From Clostridium sp. CS001 (GTDB lineage: Bacteria; Bacillota; Clostridia; Clostridiales; Clostridiaceae), in assembly GCF_020443565.1 (NCBI RefSeq), contig NZ_JAIZZN010000007.1, positions 1 to 64,000 of the forward strand: a stretch of 64,000 nucleotides of DNA. Reading direction: 5' to 3'. Of this stretch, positions 1 to 8,384 are shown piece by piece (the first letter of the stretch is position 1; each line of letters begins with the position of its first letter). The translations under genes and the position numbers were made by a program. Under the pieces are notes generated by a model. The model saw nothing but the letters and a program-made list of their open reading frames with translations, ran no database searches and was not told the origin of the DNA.

Positions 1-232
1 TTAAACACTTATATTTAGGTCTCTCAACAATAATACTCTGAAGTTCCCTTATATCTTCAATTTGTCCTTCAAAGTTTAAAATCTCTTGTTTTGTCAATTC
101 ATATTCTTTAACATATTTTCTAATAGTTTTTCTATCAATTCCAGTCTCTCTTGCTATGCACCTTTGAGACTTTCCGTTTAGATATGCCGATATTATGATG
201 TGCTGTTTTTCACTCAATTTGATCATCTCCAT
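1..232 (-). CDS. istA: IS21-family transposase IstA, N-terminal part (partial)
   Basis: The reading frame starts at ATG 232 (or the in-frame ATG at 226, better spaced from the AGAGGGGG ribosome binding site) and leaves the window after about 77 codons. The translation has a helix-turn-helix start (KLSEKQHIIISAYLNGKSQR, then CIARETGIDRKTIRKYV), the usual N-terminal DNA-binding domain of IS21 IstA. The DDE catalytic domain and IstB would lie to the left. It is placed directly behind the IS terminus, as expected for istA. The family call rests on the HTH and the terminal sequence together. Confidence 0.75.
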   Translation of the reverse strand, partial: MEMIKLSEKQHIIISAYLNGKSQRCIARETGIDRKTIRKYVKEYELTKQEILNFEGQIEDIRELQSIIVERPKYKCL

Positions 233-321
233 TCCCCCTCTTATGATGTTCTATCATAAGAAAGTTTACATTAAAGTGGGGGAGTTTTCAATTAGAATGG
301 TGGGGTACTTTTAGATTAACA
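1..321 (-). mobile_element. IS21-family insertion sequence, left end (partial)
   Basis: The element runs off the left edge of the window. It contains the start of an IstA-type transposase gene and, outside it, a terminal segment ending near 321 with TGTTAATCTAAAAGTACCCC on the minus strand, which looks like an IS21-type TGTT... end. The element lies inside the 3' part of the adjacent gene, whose last codons (KVPHHSN) come from the IS end. The other end and the target duplication are outside the window, so the exact boundary is an estimate. Confidence 0.7.
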
Positions 322-1547
322 TATACAGTACTGTTGCTTATGATTAATTCAGGCTTTATAGCAATGGAATTAGAGTTAAATATTATTTTTTGTTCATAAA
401 ATGAATTTTCAATATAACACCAAGTATCAATTATAGGCTTTGCAGCTAAGTAAGTTAAATCTTTTTCTATTATTTGAGTTGCAACCGAATGATTACTGTA
501 TATACTATCATCTCTTGCAATATTAACAAGCACATCTATTCCTTGTTCAATCTGCTTTTTTGCTTTAATATATGCATTATAAAAATTGTATTCATTAATG
601 TATACTTTGGCATAGCATTTTCGTGTTATAACAGAATCGTTTATGTGATTTTCAAATTCATTCAATTCCAAATTGCTATGCTTTAAGAAACGCACATTGC
701 CTATTCCAAATTCTGATAATGCTGAAATATTGCTAATTGGTATAATAACTGTATACCAGTTATTATTTTGTATGTATTCAGCTGGGAGTTTTATAGAATC
801 ATCTTTTAAGCCTGCCATTCGTGTCGTGAAATACATCATGTCAAATACACTAAGCTTATCAAAATGAAATTTTGATAAGTTTGTATCTTGAAGTAATGTA
901 TTATTAAAGACTCTACACATTAACTGTGTTTTTCCATTATCATTTGTTAAAGTATCTGGATAATAGTCTCCAATAAATTTAGAGTTTTTAAATACCTTAA
1001 GGCCATCTAATAAGTGATATGTTGAATAAGGTTTGAATGGAAGTTGTGATAATTCAGCGTAAACTTTTAAATTTATACCATCAGAAGCATAGGAACAGAA
1101 TATAGTTGGTGTAACTTTATTGTCATCTAAACACGAAATAACAATGCTGTTTTTGTCCGACAAATAATCTGAATTACCTATAAAAACAAATAGATGGGTG
1201 GTAATTAATAGTAGAGTAGTGGATACATCATTTGTCTTTATATCTGTATTTATATCACGAAATACCTCCTTGATTTTTTCATTAATATTTAATTTTTTAA
1301 TAATATCTAATATCTCACTTATACACTTGATATTAATTGGTGTAAATGTATGATGGTCCGTGTCAGCTCCAACCAAATAATAAATATCTGTTGACCTAAT
1401 TTCTTTTTTCTCACCTGTTTTAAAAAGTATAAGTCTAAAATTAGAATCAGATGAAATCTGAATGTAAAATTGAAGCATTACAGAACATTGCTTATTCTGA
1501 AATGAGACTTTTTCTTGAAATAAATTAATATCATATAATTCATTCAT
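288..1547 (-). CDS. Hypothetical protein, C-terminus replaced by IS21 insertion
   Basis: This 419-codon frame starts at ATG 1547 behind AGGAGAAC. I do not recognise the family. It looks soluble, mixed alpha/beta, with no signal peptide or clear membrane helix, and no P-loop or obvious catalytic motif. The last residues (KVPHHSN and stop) are encoded by the end of the IS21 element, so the native C-terminus is lost and the gene is probably inactive. Its neighbours to the right are defence-type genes on the same strand, so it may be the sensor part of a damaged defence gene, but that is inference only. Confidence 0.6.
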   Translation of the reverse strand: MNELYDINLFQEKVSFQNKQCSVMLQFYIQISSDSNFRLILFKTGEKKEIRSTDIYYLVGADTDHHTFTPINIKCISEILDIIKKLNINEKIKEVFRDINTDIKTNDVSTTLLLITTHLFVFIGNSDYLSDKNSIVISCLDDNKVTPTIFCSYASDGINLKVYAELSQLPFKPYSTYHLLDGLKVFKNSKFIGDYYPDTLTNDNGKTQLMCRVFNNTLLQDTNLSKFHFDKLSVFDMMYFTTRMAGLKDDSIKLPAEYIQNNNWYTVIIPISNISALSEFGIGNVRFLKHSNLELNEFENHINDSVITRKCYAKVYINEYNFYNAYIKAKKQIEQGIDVLVNIARDDSIYSNHSVATQIIEKDLTYLAAKPIIDTWCYIENSFYEQKIIFNSNSIAIKPELIISNSTVYVNLKVPHHSN

Positions 1548-1714
1548 TGACAGTTCTCCTTTCTGTGATTATATGGATAATTGTTACCGACAAAGTTATA
1601 TGATGAAATTACGTCAACTATATTTTCTGAATTTTTACCAGTAGTAAAAGGTTGCTATTAACATTGAGTCTCTATGTGTATACTATACTCCCCTAAGAAT
1701 GCTTATAAATAAGG

Positions 1715-1771
1715 GCTCGTAGTGGATAGTCTATCATACCTACCATCTTCCAACGGAGTAGCCCCACGAGC
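1715..1771. other. Small inverted-repeat structure
   Basis: GCTCGT at 1715-1720 can pair with ACGAGC at 1766-1771, enclosing CTACCATCTTC and GTAGCC. Similar CTACCATCTTC...GTAGCC text occurs, on the other strand, in the repeat near 11962-12026. It may be a remnant of a structured RNA or mobile-element end. Nothing else is visible between 1548 and 1786. Confidence 0.25.
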
Positions 1772-1786
1772 ATATCTATTTCTAAT

Positions 1787-2284
1787 TTATACCAACTTAT
1801 TAATTTCTACCTTTTCATCCCACCATTTATATGTTTTATAGAAATCTTCTACTAACAATGAAGTACTATACTCATATCTATTAAGATTAAAACAATTTTT
1901 TCTCAACTCATTTTTTATGCTAAAATTAACTTATTCTTTAACAAGTAATCTTCTCCAACTAAATTATAAATACTTTTTACTGTATTCAACATAGTTTGTT
2001 TTGCTTTCTTACTAACAAATGTTCCAACTCAATGAATTCATTTTTTTTACTTATTCAAGCATTGCTAATTTATTGACATCACTCCTACCTATACGATGCC
2101 ATTGATCTAACATCGGAACTATAATCGTAGATGCTAATAATTCTTTTATGTCCTGAGATATCTCCTTTATGCAAAAGTAACCTGATAATATATAACTTGT
2201 ATCAGTCTTTATCAAAACCTCACATAAATCTATTAAGCGGTGTATCTTTCTAAATTGTATTTCCTCATTTTTCTTATACTCTTT
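1787..2284 (-). pseudogene. Decayed coding sequence downstream of the DUF3800 gene
   Basis: On the minus strand the frame of the upstream DUF3800 gene continues past its TAG stop for about 80 protein-like codons (KEYKKNEEIQFRKIHRLI ... SDVNKLAMLE, then stop). Further on, plausible protein continues in other frames (GTFVSKKAKQTMLNTVKSIY, then YKTYKWWDEKVEINKLV and a stop at 1787). The pattern of one in-frame stop followed by at least two frame changes is typical of a decaying gene. It may be the lost C-terminal part of the DUF3800 protein or a separate small gene. Confidence 0.55.
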
Positions 2285-4366
2285 CTAAAAAGAAATCTTC
2301 CTTACAAGTTTCTTAATGCTTTCTTCATCGTTAACTAAATTAATTTCAATAAAATCCTTGAAATATTTTTGCATCTTTAAAGGTAAATCCAATCCCTGAA
2401 ATTCCTCTACCTCTCTTATAAATTTCTTTTGAAAAGCAATGACCTCATTATCTTTCACTTGATTGCTAACTCCTTTTTTTAAAGCTAAAAGTTTAGAAGC
2501 CATAGCACCTAGATTTATTCCTCTTAAAGTCAGATTTTTTGAATGGCGATTACCGATAGCAATAGCTTTATTTATATATTTAAGTGCAGCACTTATAGAA
2601 TTGTCTTCGATAAGGTAATTTCCTATTCTCCAATAAGTAACAAATGATGGGTAATTGCACTCCGCTTCCCTTAAACCAATCCACCTGCTATCCTCAAACC
2701 TTTCATAAACCAACGCCTCATAAAGTTCCTTGGCTATTTTTTGTTTATCCATACTTGCTTCGCTCATAATCTTCGTGTAGTGCATCATCGGATATGGAGA
2801 CGTGCTATTAATTACCGCCTTAGCTAGAAATCTAATACCATTGCCCTCATCATCCATTGCTTTACCCAGATAATTTATTGCTTCTGTATAATTACCCACT
2901 TCACATTCCAAATTACTTCTAAACTGATACTGAATGCTTTTATCATAAGAAGAGTCAAAACCTTCTATAATTTCGTCTGACTCCTTTCTTAATTCCTTAA
3001 GAAAGCTTCCTCTCTCTTTTAGTTTAACTTGTCTTATTCTAAGAATATTTGCTAAAAGTTTTGTTCCCCTTGCTTCCATAAGAAGCTCTGATTTGATATT
3101 TTCACCGATGTCATTAAAACCAGTTGCCATTGGTAATACCTCTAGAATATCATTTATCATTAAAATTAACTTTTCCATTTTTTTTACAGAACCATAAAAA
3201 TCGAAAATGTTTTGTAGGTGAATACCTTCCCTTATTTTGAATATTAGGTACTGATTTAAGTTTTCAAAGTTCGTAATATAGGTACCTATTTTATCATTGC
3301 ATTCCAAAATAATCTTTCGACTCGCTAATGTATCTCCTTCATGTGTATAAATAGTCAGTAGTAGAAGTTTTATATCAAATTTAAATTTATGGTAATCGCC
3401 ATTAAGTTTATTTTCAATCCCTCGGTTTTCTAGTTCATGTAATAAAAAGCTCTCTACATTTAAAAGATATTCTTTTCCTTCTGTAAACTTTCTATTTATA
3501 ATGAGACAATTTAAGTAATTAACTATGTTAATTAGATGAAGGTTAATTGTTCCATTCTCCAAAGAAGCAAATCTGTCCAAAATAAGCTTTTTTCTATTGA
3601 TGTTACCGTTTAAGCTTTTTGAAGTTAATATCAACAGGATTGCATTACTGAAATTTTCCTCAAAGATATATTTGTTAATTAAAGTCTCTGCTAAGCGTTC
3701 AGTAAGAGAAAACTTATAGATTTTCTCCTCCATTATTTTAATAATTTTATCCTCATACCCATTAAATTTTTTGGCGCCCATAGTTAAATAGGAATTACAT
3801 ACTATATCAGCTAGCATGAGTTTTTGGTTTTTTCTTGCTGATCCTAGGGTTAGATTAAGCCTATTTCCATTTATAATGCTGTCTAAATCCCCATATAGTA
3901 TTTTTTTCTTAACATGTTTTTCATACTCACTTTGCCCTATTATTTCTACATAGTTAAATTTATTTGATGATCTAACTGCAATTAACACTTCTAATTCTAT
4001 ATCTTCGTATTTTATCACCAATTCTTCATAAAGCTTTACTACACCCTGAGATAAAACATTAAGGTATGTATCATCTTCGTTTATGTTTAAAAGTCTTTCA
4101 GTATTTTCAAATATAACAAAAGCCTCTACTTTATCTGTTAGATCATTTAGAACATCACATACGAAGCATCCTACATTCTCCTTCATTTCATTTAAATGAA
4201 TAGTAGTTGAGCCACTCTTCGAGATATAAAGTTCTTTCAATTCTTCAATTGTTATTGCTCCCTTTTCACTTAATACTCCTCCAACCAATGATGGATTATT
4301 CTTAAGTTCCATATCATTTGTTGAAAAATCACCACTTTCATCCAGCCAAAGTTCAAATTTTTTCAT
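2285..4366 (-). CDS. DUF3800-domain protein with helical repeat region
   Basis: The N-terminus has LWLDESGDF and, about 190 residues on, KLMLADIVCNSYL; these are the hallmark DESG and distal aspartate segments of DUF3800, a family with a proposed RNase H-like fold that is common in defence islands. The remaining ~450 residues are helical and look like TPR-type repeats, for example EVGNYTEAINYLGKAM and ISAALKYINKAIAIGN. I chose ATG 4366 because GGAGG lies just upstream; the longer frame uses TTG 4384 inside that site. The gene stands alone on the minus strand between a HEPN-NACHT gene and its own decayed 3' region. A nuclease effector with a TPR sensor is plausible but unproven, and the TAG at 2285 may be a nonsense mutation. 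Confidence 0.75.
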   Translation of the reverse strand: MKKFELWLDESGDFSTNDMELKNNPSLVGGVLSEKGAITIEELKELYISKSGSTTIHLNEMKENVGCFVCDVLNDLTDKVEAFVIFENTERLLNINEDDTYLNVLSQGVVKLYEELVIKYEDIELEVLIAVRSSNKFNYVEIIGQSEYEKHVKKKILYGDLDSIINGNRLNLTLGSARKNQKLMLADIVCNSYLTMGAKKFNGYEDKIIKIMEEKIYKFSLTERLAETLINKYIFEENFSNAILLILTSKSLNGNINRKKLILDRFASLENGTINLHLINIVNYLNCLIINRKFTEGKEYLLNVESFLLHELENRGIENKLNGDYHKFKFDIKLLLLTIYTHEGDTLASRKIILECNDKIGTYITNFENLNQYLIFKIREGIHLQNIFDFYGSVKKMEKLILMINDILEVLPMATGFNDIGENIKSELLMEARGTKLLANILRIRQVKLKERGSFLKELRKESDEIIEGFDSSYDKSIQYQFRSNLECEVGNYTEAINYLGKAMDDEGNGIRFLAKAVINSTSPYPMMHYTKIMSEASMDKQKIAKELYEALVYERFEDSRWIGLREAECNYPSFVTYWRIGNYLIEDNSISAALKYINKAIAIGNRHSKNLTLRGINLGAMASKLLALKKGVSNQVKDNEVIAFQKKFIREVEEFQGLDLPLKMQKYFKDFIEINLVNDEESIKKLVRKISF

Positions 4367-4677
4367 ATATATTCTCGCCTCCAATATTTTTTACTTAATG
4401 CATTTTTGTTTGTTTTATACAAATCTTACCTACTTCTCAATTAGTTCACCGCAGACAAAATTAAATGAAATGATATATTTAATAACCTAAAATCAAATTT
4501 GTTTCTAGATGTGTATATTGTTTTGAGTCTTAATTTAACTTTTCAGTCAACTTAAATTAGTTTATCAATGTATATTTAAGTACTTTCACAGACTCAACTA
4601 TTTTTATAGCCTATGTAGACCTATAAATGAAATTTTATAGAATTAAGTTTATTAATATTTGTATCTTCTTAATATCG

Positions 4678-7600
4678 CTAATTTTTAGCCAAAATTCTAA
4701 TTGTATCATTATACTTATCAATATATTTTTGTCTTTCAGAATCATTTCCCAGTGGTTCACCATATATTATTGCAATATTCTCATATAATTTAGCCAATAA
4801 CCTAATGTCCTGATTATTTTTATCAATCTTATTAATAGACTCTAAAGCTACCTCGTAATTAGTCAATGCATCAATAAAACATTTTCTATCATTATCGATT
4901 GACCCTAAATTCAAAAAAACATTTGCCCTCCCATTATATAACATAGCCATTGTGTTATAGTTTACTTTGAATCCTTGTTGTTCAATGTATAACAACTTTT
5001 GGATTCCTTCTGTGTATTTTTGTTGTGCTTTTGTGTATTCGCCTTTTCGCCTTAAAACTTGTCCCATATTCGCATAATGCATAGGAATAGCATTTAAGAT
5101 AGTAAGCTCCTTACTGTTTAAACCTTCTTTTAATTCAATAGTCTTAGATAAATAATATTCTGCCTTTTGAAGATTATCCTTTTTTATATAACATAATCCC
5201 ATATTATTATAAATGTTAGCCTTCAAAATCACTTCAACTTCATCATAATCTTCAGAACCCGGCAATAATTCTAATGCTTTTTTACTTAACCCAAGTGAAC
5301 TATCTATATTATCTATATTTTTATAATTAATTGCATTTTGCAAATTAATATTTGATAATATATATTTATTCTGACTAGACTTATCCAAGTTAACACCAAT
5401 TTGCAATAACAACTTACATAACTTTTCATTATCGTTCATTGATTTAGTTATGTTACCAATTTTTCTAAAGTATTCACTTCTTAAATTATAGAAGTTTGCG
5501 GCTACTATTTCTTTAATATTATGGTCTTCAATAATTCTAATGGCTTTATCCAAATCATTATTGTATCCTAAATTTGAGCCAAACCCATTCTCTAAATAGA
5601 TTTGCGCCTTTACAAAATAAGCTCTTAATAAAATTAAGACATTGTTACTTATCCATTCACTCCCGTTAAATTTTTCAATCAAATATATATAATCCGTTAA
5701 AAACTCATCAATTCTCTCCAATTCATAATGCTTAATATTTTTTCTTTCTATAATATTATAGATGTTGTGATCGCTAAAATTTTTGCTGTTAATTAGCTTT
5801 TCTATAAGGTCTGGATTAAAATGCATTGCATAATATATAGAATGAAAAAACAAATAATCTTTTTCCGCATCTTTTTCTAATACATCTATTGTTATATTTA
5901 TTACATTTGTGACCCAAATTCTGCTCATATCTTTTATAAGAATATCATAATTTTGTAAAAGATATCTTCTCAAGTCTGAATGTGCAACCATTATTGCATT
6001 TCCTCTATATGTTCTTTCCTTTTGTAGCATCAAACTAATATCTGCAAAATATGCAAGAAATCTGAAATTTATCTGTTGCCCATCTAATAAATAACATATT
6101 TCTTTTATTGTAACTGCCTTTCGAGAACTTGCTAAAATCAATAAAATCTTCAATATTTCCATAAAATATTTATCACTGTATAGATTATGTAATAAATTAA
6201 GAAATTCGCCAAAAATATTTATTCCATCATTAATGAAATTGTCACCCTTAAATTTTATTATATATTGTATAAGTCTAATATATAAAAATTTATTCTCTGC
6301 AAGTTTTATAATTTGGTTTATTTTATCTTTATTCTCAATATTGCTAATTTTACTTATAAATTTAGCCATTGTGTCAATATACTCTTTATTCTCACAACGA
6401 ACAATTAATCTATCGCTTAATTGTAATTCTTTTAATTTAGAATTAACGAAATCGGAATTTTCATCACTTGTTCTACAAGTTAGCAAAATATATATTCCAT
6501 CATTAAGATCTTCAATATTTGGTATTATATCAAATATTGTCCCGCTATCTTGTACCGGTATCTCATCAAGCCCATCAATAATAATTAATAACTTATTATT
6601 CCAGCAATTATTTTTATAAATATTTTGGAAAAATTTAAGCACATTTGCAAATTCTTTTTTATTGTATACATCCTTCTCAAAAAATCTATGTACACCATCT
6701 TGTATATTTCCTTTTATAGAATCAACTTTATCATCATCATACTTAAGTGAATCAACAATATTATTTTTAAATATATCTACCTTGTAAGAATATGCATCAT
6801 TGATATAATATGATCTTACTGCAATTTCAGGAAATTTAATCTTACATATTGAATGTTGATCAAGCATTTTTGAAAAAGTTGTCTTGCCCATACCTGATTG
6901 CATTTGAAGTAAATATATTCCTTTATTATCTTTGTTAATATTACTTTGCAACCATTTTTGCAAATAAAGTGGTATTTGAACAGTTTCTGGTATATCTATG
7001 TTATTTATTAACTCTTCCTCACTGGTTTTATATATTTCATTATCTAAATATGTTACATTTTGAATGTTAACCTGTAAATCTTTTGATACTACTTTCGAAA
7101 GTTCTTCAAAATATGGTGTTTCCTCAATTAATATTTTTGCATCAATATAGTTTAAAATTTTTACTTTTTTCTTGCATTTTAAGTAAGAGTCAAAAAAATA
7201 AATTCCATCATCTCTTACTGTTATATAATTTTTTAGTACTATTTCTTTTCCTTCACTATAAAAACATAGTTTCGAACAATTGGTAAATATTTTTACATCT
7301 ACATTTACACCCTGTAATTTAAATATCTGATTTTCTTTTATTAATTCAAATGTTAAATTAGAATACCTTTCTTCATACCTATCAAAGTGTTCTTTTATTA
7401 TTTGTAATTTTTTTTCAATATCATTTCTAAAATCCTCAGTATCATCAAGTTGAAGTGCACCATGACCAATAGTATCATTTCTCCACTTTACAATATGTTC
7501 AGTTTTTTCTATATTAACTATGTCTGATAAAATTTCCATAACATCGCTCGTATCATTAATCTTTAGACATTTTGAGGCTATTTCAAACCAATGTCCCAAT

Positions 7601-7995
7601 GACATATTATTATTCAAAAGATATTCTATTATTTTATTTATCTCTTTATCTCTTTTTCCAACCGTATCATACTTACTAAGTATGAGTAGTGTTGGAAATT
7701 TTATCATTACCTCGAATAAATCTTTTATCTGTAGTAGTACCCCATAGCGTTTATCTTGCTCTAACAATTTAAACACTCTCTTATATTGCTCAGAAATGAT
7801 GAATGGAAATTTTGTAAATACTTTTGTATTCCATAGAGATTCTTGTTTGCATTTTTGAAGATTCCACGGCAAAATTAAAGTATTATGTTCATTAATTAAA
7901 CATTTAAAATTACACACATTTGAATTAGATGAGCAAAATAACATATTGTTCATTTCTAATAGCTTACCATTACAACATGGACACATTTTTTCCAT
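4678..7995 (-). CDS. HEPN-NACHT-TPR STAND NTPase (putative antiphage protein)
   Basis: A protein of about 1105 residues. The N-terminus carries a zinc-ribbon-like CPCC ... C pattern (first 35 residues). A HEPN-like helical region follows, with KWRNDTIGHG near residue 172-178, matching the R-polar-X4-H ribonuclease signature. A NACHT module has Walker A QMQSGMGKTT (~365-373) and the diagnostic Walker B LLIIIDGLDEIP (~470-480). The last ~330 residues are TPR-like (GLCYIKKDNLQKAEYYLSK, YANMGQVLRRKGEYTKAQQ). Family knowledge: NACHT and other STAND proteins sense phage products through C-terminal repeats and trigger an N-terminal effector; HEPN effectors cut RNA. ATG 7995 follows GAGGG with 7 nt spacing; TTG 7998 is an alternative. 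It appears to be its own transcription unit. Confidence 0.82.
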   Translation of the reverse strand: MEKMCPCCNGKLLEMNNMLFCSSNSNVCNFKCLINEHNTLILPWNLQKCKQESLWNTKVFTKFPFIISEQYKRVFKLLEQDKRYGVLLQIKDLFEVMIKFPTLLILSKYDTVGKRDKEINKIIEYLLNNNMSLGHWFEIASKCLKINDTSDVMEILSDIVNIEKTEHIVKWRNDTIGHGALQLDDTEDFRNDIEKKLQIIKEHFDRYEERYSNLTFELIKENQIFKLQGVNVDVKIFTNCSKLCFYSEGKEIVLKNYITVRDDGIYFFDSYLKCKKKVKILNYIDAKILIEETPYFEELSKVVSKDLQVNIQNVTYLDNEIYKTSEEELINNIDIPETVQIPLYLQKWLQSNINKDNKGIYLLQMQSGMGKTTFSKMLDQHSICKIKFPEIAVRSYYINDAYSYKVDIFKNNIVDSLKYDDDKVDSIKGNIQDGVHRFFEKDVYNKKEFANVLKFFQNIYKNNCWNNKLLIIIDGLDEIPVQDSGTIFDIIPNIEDLNDGIYILLTCRTSDENSDFVNSKLKELQLSDRLIVRCENKEYIDTMAKFISKISNIENKDKINQIIKLAENKFLYIRLIQYIIKFKGDNFINDGINIFGEFLNLLHNLYSDKYFMEILKILLILASSRKAVTIKEICYLLDGQQINFRFLAYFADISLMLQKERTYRGNAIMVAHSDLRRYLLQNYDILIKDMSRIWVTNVINITIDVLEKDAEKDYLFFHSIYYAMHFNPDLIEKLINSKNFSDHNIYNIIERKNIKHYELERIDEFLTDYIYLIEKFNGSEWISNNVLILLRAYFVKAQIYLENGFGSNLGYNNDLDKAIRIIEDHNIKEIVAANFYNLRSEYFRKIGNITKSMNDNEKLCKLLLQIGVNLDKSSQNKYILSNINLQNAINYKNIDNIDSSLGLSKKALELLPGSEDYDEVEVILKANIYNNMGLCYIKKDNLQKAEYYLSKTIELKEGLNSKELTILNAIPMHYANMGQVLRRKGEYTKAQQKYTEGIQKLLYIEQQGFKVNYNTMAMLYNGRANVFLNLGSIDNDRKCFIDALTNYEVALESINKIDKNNQDIRLLAKLYENIAIIYGEPLGNDSERQKYIDKYNDTIRILAKN

Positions 7996-8201
7996 CAAAA
8001 TACCCTCTATCTTTTTTAATTTTTTCTAGATAATTAAATCATGGAATTATTAAATATTCCTACTACTAATAGGAAAAATATTAACCACTAATTATATAAA
8101 ATCTATGTAATCCTTAATGCTTTAAAATTTATACTAATAAGAATTAATGTGTTTTCTCAAATGCAGAGTTGATTTACAATCCATCTATCTTTAAAAACAG
8201 T

Positions 8202-8240
8202 TTGTTGAACACATCCATAAATAAACTATGTGTTCAACAA
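8202..8240 (-). terminator. Hairpin downstream of the RloC-like gene
   Basis: TTGTTGAACACAT (8202-8214) pairs perfectly with ATGTGTTCAACAA (8228-8240). On the minus strand it is followed by CTGTTTTTAAAG. It lies about 145 bases beyond the stop of the zinc-hook ATPase gene. The rest of 7996-8384 shows no gene. Confidence 0.6.
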
Positions 8241-8384
8241 TCTATTATTTTAGGTATATCAACACTTGCTCATTACAAAATATACTAAATGATTTGTTTT
8301 ATTCAATATCTTTACTGCTATTTCCATTTTTACTTCCCCATCAACCAACGAATATAGGCGGTATATAAGAGTCTTATTCTTTCC

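Noticed and set aside
8255-8384. In-frame continuation after the stop of the RloC-like gene
   Set aside because: About 40 sense codons follow the TAA, but the triad domain is already complete and the text matches nothing; likely chance.
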